64,000 nt of DNA. Source: Epichloe hybrida (lineage: Eukaryota > Ascomycota > Sordariomycetes > Hypocreales > Clavicipitaceae). The stretch spans positions 2,604,001 to 2,668,000 of the forward strand of contig JAFEKR010000003.1 in assembly GCA_019022495.1 (NCBI GenBank), written 5' to 3'. Position numbers and translations under genes: made by a program. Positions 22,682 to 32,877 of this stretch are shown in pieces. Position 1 is the first letter of the stretch. The number at the start of each line of letters is the position of its first letter. The notes under the pieces are model-generated. The model did no database searches. It saw nothing but the letters and a program-made list of their open reading frames with translations, and was not told the DNA's origin.

Positions 22682-23847
22682 TGTAATGAGCAGCTGGTCG
22701 GTCGGTGGTGCATACAAGATCATTGATGAATAAAGAGGAATGAATTTACGGGCGCTAGAACGGGTGAATGGTCTGCAAGACGATGTACATCTTTGCTTGC
22801 GAATGCAGCTAGCTAGCTATACATGTACATATGAGGAGCTGTCATAAGATGAAACGAATGGTGACATGTTTGCTCTGTTTTCCCTCTCAACTGGCATTGA
22901 TTGGGTGGGACGAGGCGTTTTCTCGGACGGGCTTCTTCACGGTCATATTGGGTTCGCACGCAATACAGATGGTTCGTTCTTGACAAAGTCGTCCCCATCA
23001 CACCGTGTTTCCCTCGGCCTGTTTACACCGCGATCTTGCCGGATATCAAGCTACAGGCAGGTTTTTTATCTCTACGAGGGCACGTCTCGCCATGGGACAA
23101 CCAAAACCAAGCATGAAGAATTAAGTTGTTCAATTATCCAGTGTCGTTTCCCTGGCGGAAACTATATCTGCATTCGTTTGCTCAAGAGAAACATTGAGCA
23201 TCATCTATTTGTCAAGGTACCGTCATTTCCCTCCGCCTCTCCGTGAGCCCATCGGACGCAACGGTCTGGTGTTATGCAGACATTTGTTAACCGAGCCAAT
23301 GTGGGCTTCGTGATCGTAGCAGGCCAGCTCTGGTCGCGGACAAATGGCCAGCCAGCATTGTAAAAAAGAGCACGAGATGAATTACGATAATCAATATCTG
23401 TTCAACGCGTCGAAAGCGTTGGTTGATGACATAGGAGAAGCTGGTGGCGAGCTACATTGCTTGGGTACGTGACCGATATGGCAACAATGCCTCGCACGCT
23501 AAGTTGCCTATAAAGATGTATCAAAGGAATGAAGAACGAGAATATTTGGGTGCTACCGTAGGTAACATAGAAATCGAAAGACTGATTATCAATGGCCGTT
23601 ATAAATCAAAGGTGCGGGCCAGAACTAGATTGGGTATTTTGTTCTGGGGAGGTTCGCTGTCAAACTCCGATGTGCCATCTGTAAAGTGTTTTCATCCAGT
23701 GCGCCGCGCTATAAACGTTTCGTTTTAACAAAAAAAAAATCAAGTACATCTTGTAGGTCGTGATCCTTGGTCTCGCCTTTCCATCGTGACAAAGTGCCCC
23801 GCAGCACAGAGCCTTGTCGTCAAATACTCTCTGCCGATTTCGTCACT
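22682..23847. other. Intergenic between convergent RecQ and KAR9
   Basis: About 1.2 kb of 3' flanking sequence for two converging genes. I see no supported gene or notable repeat apart from an A-run near 23730. Confidence 0.6.
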
Positions 23848-26800
23848 TTAAGGGCGCCATTTTGGCTTACACTCCCTGGGCTCAGGCACGGGCTTGCGAG
23901 TACCAAGACGACTGCTTGAGAGCAATTGGGGACTGGCACGACCGGTGCTGCCATCAGATCTTCCTTTGAGACGCGGCAACAGACCCGTCTGCCGACGAGT
24001 GGCGGCCAGTGAGCTAGCAGGCCGAGGTGCTTGAAACTCTAGCGGATCGATATCGGACCCCCCAGAGGGCTGCATCGAGACTCGGCGCCCCGATGACAAA
24101 GCAGACATGGAGCTTTTTGTGGTCAAGCGTGACTTGGACAGAGTTTGTTGAGAATAGGGTCCCGGGGAAGTGAGTCTGTCACGGAATGAGAGCCGAGAGT
24201 GATCACTCCTAGATGGACTTTCGTCTACCTTGGGCGACTCGGAAACAGCACGAGAGAAGGCACCACGGATGGTGGGAAGCCTTGATGCCGAAGAAGGTGT
24301 CAGAGCGGAAACAGATCGCTGAGTGTTGGGTGTCGTCTTTGAATAGGGGCTGGGCGTGGTGAGACTGAGAGGCTTAAAGTGGTGTCCGGTATCAAGATCT
24401 GACGTGTTGACCGACCCATTCCAAACCGGACGACTGCCGAGGGTAGAGCCTGGTCGTGCCGGAGTCTTTGCGTTGGCGGCAGGTGCTGCAGCACGCGAGC
24501 TTGCGAATGTTGACAGTCTGGGGTTAGCTTTCCTGTTTGATTGGGCTGACGGTGCTGGCAAGGACGAATGTCTTCTGCCAGTGGTCTGAGCGGCCTTGGT
24601 GCCATTGATGCCATTGATGCCATTGATGCCATTGGCGTTTGGTGATCGTCCTTTGCGCTTAGGCAAGGGTGTGTGCGGGTCGAGGCCGAGGGACGTCATG
24701 ATGACCGAGGATGGTGGTGAGCTGCCGGGTGTGTCTCGTCCGCTTCCAATGGTCGACCTGTCATTTGAAAGCATACTTGATACCGAGTCACGCAATTGCT
24801 GACCTTTTCTGTCAGCTTGAATATCGTCGATGACGGTGTCCATTTCGTGCATTTGGAGCTTCAGTGACTCCCATCGTGTCTGCATGTCATGATGGAGACG
24901 AAGAATCCCACCATTGACAGTGAGTCGATCCTTGATGCCCCTGTCTATGATGGAAAGAACCCTCTCAATGGCGGGTCCGTAGTGAGTCTTTTTGGCTTCA
25001 TAGCTCTCAATCTTCTTCATCATGGTCGGGGGAATCTGCAAATGCACCTCGGTGTCGATGGCTTCGCTCAACTTGAGCAAGGATCGCTGGACAGACTCGT
25101 GCATCTTTTGCGCTTGGCGCCCAGCTCCGCGAAATACAAGAACCCAACGATCCTCGCCCAATTCCTTGCGTAGGGACTCGGCATCCTTTTCCAACTTCTT
25201 GTAGCTCGCGTCTAAGCCATTGCGGCGCATCTCAAGCTCTTCGCATGCGGTAGGAAAAGATTTCTCGGCCCTGGCCTCGAACACTGACAAACGCATCGGC
25301 AAGAAGTCGAGGCTGGCACGCAATGGCTGCATTCTGGCGAACAAGGCCAAGAGACTAGAGTCATCCTGCGACAGACCGGGAGTGCCAGGAGTGCTGGGGC
25401 TCATGGGCATGCCGGTCAGGCTGAAGCGATGCGAGGCTTGTAAGCGTGCGCCAGGAGGGGGCGTGTCTTCCACGATAGTCTCGAGGTCGCCAATATCGAC
25501 GTCGGCACTGGCTGATACCACCACACTTTTGTGGCGACGCTCCTCCATTTCGAACACCAATCGACCGAGTTCGTCCATTTCGCCCTGAATATCTCCCAGG
25601 ACGTTATTCCACAGCTCCTCCCACTCCATGGCAATTTCCACCTGGACTCGAACACTCGTCAAAGTAGCACGGATATGGGCCCATTCATCAATGATGGACT
25701 CCATCTGGGCGACTGCTTGCTTGAGGTCCTCTGCAGGCACGTGGAAAATATCGGACCGTTGTTGCAGCTCTTCGATGGCGCCGATGTAGGCGTTGATGAG
25801 ATGCTCGAATCGAGTGATGGCGTTCTCGACCTCTTCCAGGCCCTCCCGCCCTCCGGCAGCCGCCCATTCGACGTCATCCTCACTGTCGAGCCCACCAATC
25901 ACCTCTTGGGCCTTGGAAATCCAGCTCCTGATCTGTTCGGACGCATTGGTAAGCGCCTTGGTGGCAACGTGAGCTGTACGGATAGCGGAAACTTTGCTGG
26001 ACAATGATTCGGCGTCAGGCAATTGAAGCGAGGTCAGCTGAGCGAGTTGGTTTGCGAATGAAGCACGAGACAAGGTATATATTGAGCCAGTCCGATTGTG
26101 GCCCGGAGTGAAGTAAGAACTTAGACCAGGGACGAAGTCATTTTGGGACATGACAGGAGGCGGTGTGGTGGCAGGACTGGCCAGCGGTGGCGTGTCTTTT
26201 GGTGGAGGCGGAGGAGGGATTGCCTCTGGAGGAGAAGCGGAACGGGTGGTGCGTTCAATATGCTCGCGTCGAGGAGTGTCGAGGGTTACCTTGTTGGTTC
26301 CATTGCCGTTGGTATGGTCGGGCAGTCTGTATTTCTGGGTGTCCATGGCCAGCGGTTCTGGGGTTCGTATCTCGGGAAGCTGAGGCGATTCGACGGCGAC
26401 TATGCTTTGGACAGTCGATGAATTGACAAGGGCCGAGGTGGAGGCGCCCGCGCCCTTCCAAGGTCGACCGCGCCGCGAGATGATGGAGCTGATGGAATTG
26501 GCCTGGTGCTTCTCGTCGAGCTGGCGGAGTTGTTGTTCGTCCAGACGGCCAATGCGGTCCATCTGCGGCGTGGCAGGAGAGGCCGACTGCTTGGAGGTGC
26601 CAAAGCCGAGAGCCTTGAGTCGGGCAGCAAGACCAGGCGAGGTTTTTCGGATGGCCGAAGGTGGGGGAGGGCGATGGTGGTGAGGCTGGGCGGGACCAGA
26701 CGCGTGCGTGCACGCAGAGCTATGGCTGTTGGAGGGGTTTGTGGTGTTGCTGTTCAAGCTGCCGCTGCTGGTGCTTCGGATCGTGTTGTTGGTGGTGCTG

Positions 26801-27153
26801 CGGCTTAAGCCAGGCGTGTCCAAAGCAATGGGTCTGGGTCTGGCGGTGGGTTCGTCGGCACTGGCTTCGTCGGCACTGGCTAGGGAAGCAGCAGGCGATG
26901 TGGAGGTGCCACGTGGTACAGGAAGGTGGGAAGTGTCCTTGGCAACGTCGGTGAGGTTCAGGACGTCGCAGACGGCATTTTGGTGCTGATGCGCGAGGCT
27001 GTCGTCGAGGTCGAGGTGTTGCCGATTGTCACGGTGATGGTAGGGCAAGTCTGAAGTCAGTTCGTGGTCGGCGACGATGGCGATGATGGCGGCGTCGGGT
27101 GCCGGGGCAGCGCGTTGTATACAAACACCAGCAGCAGGCTGAGCGGCCGTCAT
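23848..27153 (-). CDS. KAR9: Karyogamy protein Kar9 homologue
   Basis: Cytoskeletal linker that connects EB1/Bim1-bound microtubule plus ends to actin-based transport for nuclear and spindle positioning. It is one exon of 1101 residues, starting at ATG 27153 (MTAAQPAAG); the frame extends upstream only through non-ATG codons. The N-terminal 300 residues are Pro/Ser/His-rich and disordered. The conserved helical core contains VSAIRTAHVATKALTNASEQ, DVEWAAAGGREGLEEVENAI and long coiled-coil stretches to about residue 780. The C-terminal third is Ser/Pro/Arg-rich and includes ASRLPTIRG (about 956), an S-x-L-P motif of the kind bound by EB1 proteins, and SRPVWNGS. A NGI(NGI)n tract reflects a GATGCCATT-type microsatellite at 24600-24638. 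Length and core fit filamentous-fungal Kar9. Confidence 0.9.
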   Translation of the reverse strand: MTAAQPAAGVCIQRAAPAPDAAIIAIVADHELTSDLPYHHRDNRQHLDLDDSLAHQHQNAVCDVLNLTDVAKDTSHLPVPRGTSTSPAASLASADEASADEPTARPRPIALDTPGLSRSTTNNTIRSTSSGSLNSNTTNPSNSHSSACTHASGPAQPHHHRPPPPSAIRKTSPGLAARLKALGFGTSKQSASPATPQMDRIGRLDEQQLRQLDEKHQANSISSIISRRGRPWKGAGASTSALVNSSTVQSIVAVESPQLPEIRTPEPLAMDTQKYRLPDHTNGNGTNKVTLDTPRREHIERTTRSASPPEAIPPPPPPKDTPPLASPATTPPPVMSQNDFVPGLSSYFTPGHNRTGSIYTLSRASFANQLAQLTSLQLPDAESLSSKVSAIRTAHVATKALTNASEQIRSWISKAQEVIGGLDSEDDVEWAAAGGREGLEEVENAITRFEHLINAYIGAIEELQQRSDIFHVPAEDLKQAVAQMESIIDEWAHIRATLTSVRVQVEIAMEWEELWNNVLGDIQGEMDELGRLVFEMEERRHKSVVVSASADVDIGDLETIVEDTPPPGARLQASHRFSLTGMPMSPSTPGTPGLSQDDSSLLALFARMQPLRASLDFLPMRLSVFEARAEKSFPTACEELEMRRNGLDASYKKLEKDAESLRKELGEDRWVLVFRGAGRQAQKMHESVQRSLLKLSEAIDTEVHLQIPPTMMKKIESYEAKKTHYGPAIERVLSIIDRGIKDRLTVNGGILRLHHDMQTRWESLKLQMHEMDTVIDDIQADRKGQQLRDSVSSMLSNDRSTIGSGRDTPGSSPPSSVIMTSLGLDPHTPLPKRKGRSPNANGINGINGINGTKAAQTTGRRHSSLPAPSAQSNRKANPRLSTFASSRAAAPAANAKTPARPGSTLGSRPVWNGSVNTSDLDTGHHFKPLSLTTPSPYSKTTPNTQRSVSALTPSSASRLPTIRGAFSRAVSESPKVDESPSRSDHSRLSFRDRLTSPGPYSQQTLSKSRLTTKSSMSALSSGRRVSMQPSGGSDIDPLEFQAPRPASSLAATRRQTGLLPRLKGRSDGSTGRASPQLLSSSRLGTRKPVPEPRECKPKWRP
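24600..24638. repeat. Coding 9 bp tandem repeat in KAR9
   Basis: Four near-perfect copies of CCATTGATG encode an Asn-Gly-Ile repeat on the minus strand. The nine-base unit preserves frame whatever the copy number. Confidence 0.85.
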
Positions 27154-28678
27154 AGTTGGCCTGTGAGCCTGCTGCAGCAAGGGGCCGCAGGTACTGGGCA
27201 GTGGGTGGGCAGTGGGTGGGCAGTGGGCACGCCGCGAGTGGACCGAAAGTATTGGGGCCCGATGGATTTGAGTCGAGGGATGATCAGGTCAGGCGGAAAA
27301 GTGGTTTGTCTCTGCTTTTGCCGGCTGGGCCGGCCGGCAGCAGTTCAACTGAACTGATGAAGTCGGTCTGGTGGAATGCAAGAGCTGGCTGGCAGTTGTG
27401 GCCTGATCTGCTTCGGAGCGTCAACGATGCAATGCCTGGGCGGGCGGCCCCCCTGGGAAGTTCCTGGGAAGTTCCTGGGAGTTCCTGGGAGTTCCTCGTT
27501 GGGTTTGGTTTGTTGGTGGATGGTGGATGGCCAAAAAGCGGGGGCGAGACGGAAGCTCAGATTAATGATTGAGATTTGAGACAGCCGTGGTGTCAGCTGG
27601 TATTACTGAGAATCGAGTATGTACGTCGTTTTCTCAGGCTGCCCGAGTTGAGTCGCTTTTGCAAGTTGTTGGGCTCGACGAAGTGGGCAAAAAAGACTGC
27701 TAGCAGGACGAGGACGGGAGGATGCGGCGCGATCGGTGCGATCCGATTTGGCTCCAGCGGCCTGCAGCAGCGCCTGCCTCGTGCAGGACGGGTATTAGTC
27801 GGGTATTATTCGTCGGGGTCGTGCAGGAGGCTGAGCACAGGAGCACAGGAGCACAGGAGCACAGGAGCACCAGGCCTCACGTCACAGTGCGTCTGCTGGA
27901 GCTGCAAGGTGTGTTGTACACCCACTGTAGTCAGGAACTCTGGTGAGCTGCTCTCCGGCCCGGGGCCAGGAGCTTGGCAGCAGGTCCAGAGCTCAGGGGA
28001 GGAGCGATGCGCGGCACGACTAAGTCCAAGGCAGATGTCGCCAGACGATGTGAAGAAACAGGCAGATAGATGCCGGATGTTGAAAAGCAGACAACAAGAA
28101 AGAAGACAGGGCCAGAAACAGAGGCAGAAGAAAGTAAGAAACAGGAGGAAAGGGTCGCGGGATAGGGGAGGGCAAATGGGGCTCATAAATAAGAGTCACT
28201 CGTACATACATGATACATGCATGTAGTGACTCGTGAGCGAGTGAGTGGTCAACCAAGTACGGACGTACGGAGCAAATTAATTACATGGTTTTACCTCACC
28301 TCACCTCACTTCGCATCGCATCGAAAACAAGATAGAGAGCTCTCCTCTCATCTCCCCTCTTCTCTTCTCTCTTCCCTCCGAAATCACCTCATTGTCGGGC
28401 TCTAATGCGAGGTGCAACTCTTCACAGTAGACACAATGATGCGCATGCAACTGGGCCGACTGTGCCAACTGTGCATCTGCTCCGTTTAAAGGTGCGTCGC
28501 GGTGAAAATTGAGTATGCCCGATGGAGTAAGAGGTAGTCAATTGATATTAACTTGATACAATACCGAGTATTACGGAATACATACAATACCGCATCCCTG
28601 CCACTGTGCAAAAGACACCTCACCCCCTAGCTACTCCGTTTTCCACTCTGTTTAATGGAAAGAGCGACCTTTCTCTTC

Positions 28679-28731
28679 CCTCTACGGAGTTTCCTCTACG
28701 GAGTTTCCTCTACGGAGTTTCCTCTACGGAG
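28679..28731. repeat. 14 bp tandem repeat, CCTCTACGGAGTTT
   Basis: Nearly four tandem copies. Each contains TACGGAG, half of the dispersed palindromic 14-mer, so this array may have grown from one copy of that motif. Confidence 0.85.
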
Positions 28732-29204
28732 GGTCTCGAATGTCATGTTCACAACGCCATGACCCAAGACTAAGACACTGTCTTGTACTTCCAGCACGCG
28801 CTGACTTTACAATCCCTTCAAACCTTCCCCTCGCGAGAGTCTCAAAAATTGCACGAAGCCAAATGATAGCAAACAACCATCTAAGCTCTACTCCGGGCAA
28901 GAAAAGACTCCATTTGTTTCGTTCCCGCCCTTGAAATGCATGCATGGCATGATGCGTGTGGTGGTTGCTTTGCACATTCCAACGACAAGGGCATCTGACG
29001 CCAGCATCTTCAACCCCCTCTCCCAATCTCCCACCAGGTTTGCCTTTGGGCCACGTGTCATTACAAAACAGTACTCTGGTATTATCGCCTCCAAATAGTA
29101 CCAGATTCGCGCGTGAAGCATATCATGCATATGTAGCTAGCAATAACAGAACAGATTGTCTACATATATTTCAAGTGAAACGCTCCTGCCTTTTTGTTTC
29201 GACG

Positions 29205-29206
29205 TG

Positions 29207-29266
<60 letters not shown>

Positions 29267-29267
29267 C
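29205..29267. repeat. (TGCC)n microsatellite
   Basis: About 16 tandem copies of the tetranucleotide TGCC/CCTG. Confidence 0.9.
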
Positions 29268-29548
29268 TTGACTGGACCTCTCGACTTTGTCCTCTCGCTG
29301 TTTACTGTTTCCGATCAAGAGCAAATCCATCGGGAAATATGAACCAGACGATTCAACAACGAGCACCTCATCAACTCTCAGCATAACTTGAGCACGCATC
29401 GCACAAACGCATCCCTTCAACCTATCCCCCTGGCAAGCCGTTTATTACGGAACATACTTGCCCCTGATTGGCCACACACGGCTCCTGGATCGGGAGTGCG
29501 CCAAGCTCCAACGACAACAGAGCCGGCCGACATCCTCAACAAGATTAT

Positions 29549-29558
29549 TACGGAGTAC
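29549..29558. repeat. Palindromic motif TACGGAGTAC
   Basis: Copy of the dispersed motif in the 5' region of the 30419 gene. Confidence 0.7.
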
Positions 29559-29686
29559 ATTTGGCAAGATCAATGAGGGGCAGTACACACAATAGACGCA
29601 GGGTCAGACGCACATGTGCATCTCTGCGCCGAGAGCCAGATTTCTTCATCAGTGCATCCATCAGCTGGGGCCCCGGACCCAGACCC

Positions 29687-29733
29687 AGACGCAGGACAGA
29701 CGCAGGACAGACGCAGGACAGACGCAGGACCCG
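29687..29733. repeat. 11 bp tandem repeat, GACGCAGGACA
   Basis: About four tandem copies upstream of the 30419 gene. Confidence 0.8.
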
Positions 29734-30418
29734 GACAAGGGAGGGAGGGAGGGCACTCCCATTTCGCGTCGCAATTGCGCGTCTAATAAATACATACAAG
29801 CCGTTTGTGCCATTTTTGATTTCGTCGGACCAAACCAGACCCCGGCACCGGCTCCAACAAGGAAGCTATTCCTGCGGGCTTGATCGGGACTGCAATCACC
29901 AGGCCACCAGGCGGCGTCTGGGACGCAATTTCGAGCCTCGCACGCCTGTTGCCGTCCAGTCAATCCGTCCATCCATCTGCCAACCAGGCTATAACCAGTT
30001 CGGTCCTAAGGCGACCGAACCCCCTGATCAGCTTCGTCCACTCTGGCCTTCCTCGGGTCGTCCGCCCTCTTTGCCTCCCAGCCTTATTACATTGCGCTCT
30101 CGACGCACTATTTGCTTTGCCGGCGCGGGTCCAACACGCAGCGTCCTTCAATAAATCCATCTCTCCCAGCATCTTCCCGAGCACCTGTGCCCTCTGTTGC
30201 CTGGAGCCCCCTTTGCGCCTGAGCAGCTTCCCTTTGTTTATGCAGTAGATCAACGCCCTGGCCGCCTGCGGTCCAAGTCTCCATCCTTCCCGGACGAAGC
30301 CGAAGACCACCATCACTCGTCCAACATCTGTGGCTCTGCTTCTTCGTTGCCCGGTCCATTCTCCGACAGCCTGCACAAACCTTTGTCCTGCAGCATTGAC
30401 GAGACTGTCACCTTTGAC

Positions 30419-32026
30419 ATGGCGACCATCAACGAGCGTCCTATCCACCGTCCCGCGTCTCCCGAGACATCGCCCACTCTCGCCATCGGAGCCTGCCCTG
30501 AGCTGTCCCGATGCGTGTCGACTGCTTCATCCATGTCGCATGCCTCGGGGACGGAAGTGAGCTCTCGAGATTCACTCGGCGGTGGTGAGCTCTTCTCACG
30601 CCAGTCGTCCGGTTCCTACCGATCATCGAGGCATTCAGATGTGTCCAACATTTCGAGGCAGTCAACGCACAGCGTGGACGCCAAGGGCCGCCGAAGGGGA
30701 TACATGCGGCCGCAAGCCACAGACTTTGCCGCGAGCGCCAGATCGAGAGAAAGCGTCATGAGTTTGGGAAGCATTGCCCACCTACAGTACTATTTTGCTA
30801 GGACCGGTCTACTGGACGGCAAGGGAGGCCAGCTCGCACGCAAGAGGACAAATCAGCGGGCAACGCTGGACTTGTCTCTACTAGATGGGACGAGCACTGC
30901 TTCCCAGATCATTGGGCCAGACATGGATATGTCCAATGTGTCCGCGGACAGCACCACAGACCTGGGTGGCCACAACATGGAGGCCAACGCCAGCTTCAAC
31001 GACGCAGTGGAATCCGTGACGGAACTTTCAGACGAAGATGGCTTTGAGGATAGCTTCGCAGAGTCCGACCCCGGCATGCTTCCTCCGACTGTCAGCACAT
31101 ATCACCAGAAAGAAAAGCCAATTCCCAGGCCCCCAAAGATAGAAGAGTTGAAGGTGGAGTTGGAGACGTGCCTACACGACAGCCAAAAGGCTCTGGGCGA
31201 GGTCCAGGCCCGTAAGCTTGGGACATATCGAGAGTCGCCCGACATGCCAGAGCTACCGAATATGCCCGAGGAAAACACGCAAGATTGGTACGAGCTGCAA
31301 GGCATGCACATTCTCGACGTGGTTACTTTGGCCATTCGAGCGGCCAAGATGTACTACACAGCACATGAGTTGCCGGATCGCCTGGACTCTATCAAGTCTG
31401 AGAAGCAGATTCGGGCAGATCTGTTGGCCGTGATGGAAGTATTGAAGCAGATGGCCACGAGAAATTTCAAGGGTGGCATGAAGGACGAGGAGATCAAGAC
31501 CACGGTCGGCTGGGTCGAGTCCGTGTTTGATATTTTGAAACAAGAGCAGGACATTGAGTCGGCTGAGCGGGCTGAACGTGAGAGCTGGGTCTGGCTCCGT
31601 GGAGACTGGTCTGGTCGAGAGTATGAGCGAGAGAGTGCGTTCTTGTCGTCAATGGACCCAGGGGCAGAGCCTCTCCCCGAATGGACACCGCTCTCTGAAG
31701 CTTCAGGGTATCCAACGCCTTTTCTCCAGAGCCTGCAGAATGGCCTACGGCTTGTAAAGCTACACAATGCCGCAGTGAACAAGTCTAGGAGACGATTTGG
31801 GGCTATTCCGACCTTTCACACCGACACACAAAAGCCGTATCGATCGGCTGACAATCTTCGTTACTGGGTCAAGGCGGCTGAGCTCCGCTTTGAAGTAATG
31901 CTCAAGGTCGATGTACTTGGCGTGGTCTACAACCATGGACCTGAAGTGTGGCAAGACTTTGAGCACGCCATATTGAAATGGTGCAAGCATGTGCGGGAAG
32001 AGATTACCAGCGAGTTATCAGAATGA
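30419..32026 (+). CDS. Conserved fungal protein of unknown function
   Basis: One exon of 535 residues starting at ATG 30419 (MATINERPIHRPASPETSP). The first 200 residues are Ser-rich and probably disordered (SRQSSGSYRSSRHSDVSNIS). An acidic stretch follows (ELSDEDGFEDSFAESDPG), then a helical, Trp-containing C-terminal half (LAIRAAKMYYTAHELPDRLD, ESWVWLRGDWSGREYERES, LRYWVKAAELRFEVMLKVD) that looks like the conserved domain. I believe similar proteins exist across filamentous ascomycetes but cannot name a function. No signal peptide or membrane segment is seen. Confidence 0.8.
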   Translation: MATINERPIHRPASPETSPTLAIGACPELSRCVSTASSMSHASGTEVSSRDSLGGGELFSRQSSGSYRSSRHSDVSNISRQSTHSVDAKGRRRGYMRPQATDFAASARSRESVMSLGSIAHLQYYFARTGLLDGKGGQLARKRTNQRATLDLSLLDGTSTASQIIGPDMDMSNVSADSTTDLGGHNMEANASFNDAVESVTELSDEDGFEDSFAESDPGMLPPTVSTYHQKEKPIPRPPKIEELKVELETCLHDSQKALGEVQARKLGTYRESPDMPELPNMPEENTQDWYELQGMHILDVVTLAIRAAKMYYTAHELPDRLDSIKSEKQIRADLLAVMEVLKQMATRNFKGGMKDEEIKTTVGWVESVFDILKQEQDIESAERAERESWVWLRGDWSGREYERESAFLSSMDPGAEPLPEWTPLSEASGYPTPFLQSLQNGLRLVKLHNAAVNKSRRRFGAIPTFHTDTQKPYRSADNLRYWVKAAELRFEVMLKVDVLGVVYNHGPEVWQDFEHAILKWCKHVREEITSELSE

Positions 32027-32877
32027 TGGGGGTTTTTTTTTTTTTTTTAATCCGTGTGCATTTACGGCCAAGAAGCGCGTTATGACTTATGTCAACATAC
32101 CCGGAGTTATGCTCGAGTTTTATTCCCTTCTTTTATTCGGGGGGATTCTCTTTCGTCCAAGTCCACTACAGGCCCGATTCAGGTCGACTTCACGGCAATG
32201 TCCCCTCTCTGGTATGCCTTGATATCCATCCATCCCTCCGCCGTGGGACTATGGGAACAATCAGACAGCCTGATGGGAAAGCCATGCTATCTTGCACACG
32301 TGTCTTTGCTATTGGCGTCCTTTTTATTCAAGCTCCCAGACACGCATAGGCGCGCACACACGCAGCCCTCCCTAATTTCCTTTGTTGTTTGTGGCAAACA
32401 CGCTACACTTTGTTCAATTCTTGGCAGGCGAGCGAATAGCATCTGCATTCATATGAAGCAAGCAAGCAAGCAAGCAAGCAAGATTCCTCAGCACATGCAG
32501 CTCGCGTATCCGTTCAACAATCTAATTTTTTTAGTATATGTGTATACCCCCAATAGCATAGGCTCAGGCGTAGGAACATGCAGCAATTGTTCGGGAATCA
32601 GATGGCACAGCTCAGCATTCATTGACCATTACACCTATATATATATATATATACACGTACATATATGTCCTGTTCCTTTGTGCCGTCTCTGCAGTGACAC
32701 GACTAATTGCTGTGAAATGTTGGCCGATCACTCGACCTCGGGCCGTTTTCTGTTCCGAACCGGACCACAAGTGCGATTTACGAGATGGATGGCAGTGAGA
32801 CTTGCTTGATTGGTTCCCAGACATGTGTTGCCCGATGATGGCATTTGAAGTAGGATTCGATTAGTTGGTGAATCTCC
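32027..32877. other. Intergenic between convergent genes
   Basis: Shared 3' flank of the 30419 gene and the Hsp20 gene. It contains a T-run just after 32026, a (GCAA)n tract near 32457-32481 and a (TA)n tract near 32636-32652. I see no gene. Confidence 0.6.

Larger units (their letters stand above)
27154..30418. other. 3.3 kb gene-free divergent promoter region with many tandem repeats
   Basis: The divergent genes KAR9 (-) and the 30419 gene (+) share this region. I found no convincing gene. Tandem arrays include GGGAAGTTCCT near 27459-27496, GAGCACAG near 27834-27871, CCTCTACGGAGTTT at 28679-28731, TGCC at 29205-29267 and GACGCAGGACA at 29687-29733. A GTACACCCACTGTA end motif lies at 27916-27929 and dispersed ACGGAGTA motifs at about 28258 and 29549. 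Codons upstream of 30419 in the same frame stay open but lack an ATG, so they are probably leader sequence. Confidence 0.6.

Noticed and set aside
29205..29267. Possible CRISPR-like array
   Set aside because: It is a simple tetranucleotide microsatellite with no spacers; the other arrays in the window are also direct tandem repeats.
29468..30154. 228-codon plus-strand frame upstream of the 30419 gene
   Set aside because: Its coding is dominated by a GACGCAGGACA tandem repeat and Arg/Pro-rich low complexity; leader sequence is likelier.
32054..32809. 251-codon plus-strand frame between convergent genes
   Set aside because: It spans (GCAA)n and (TA)n microsatellites and has no recognisable domain.
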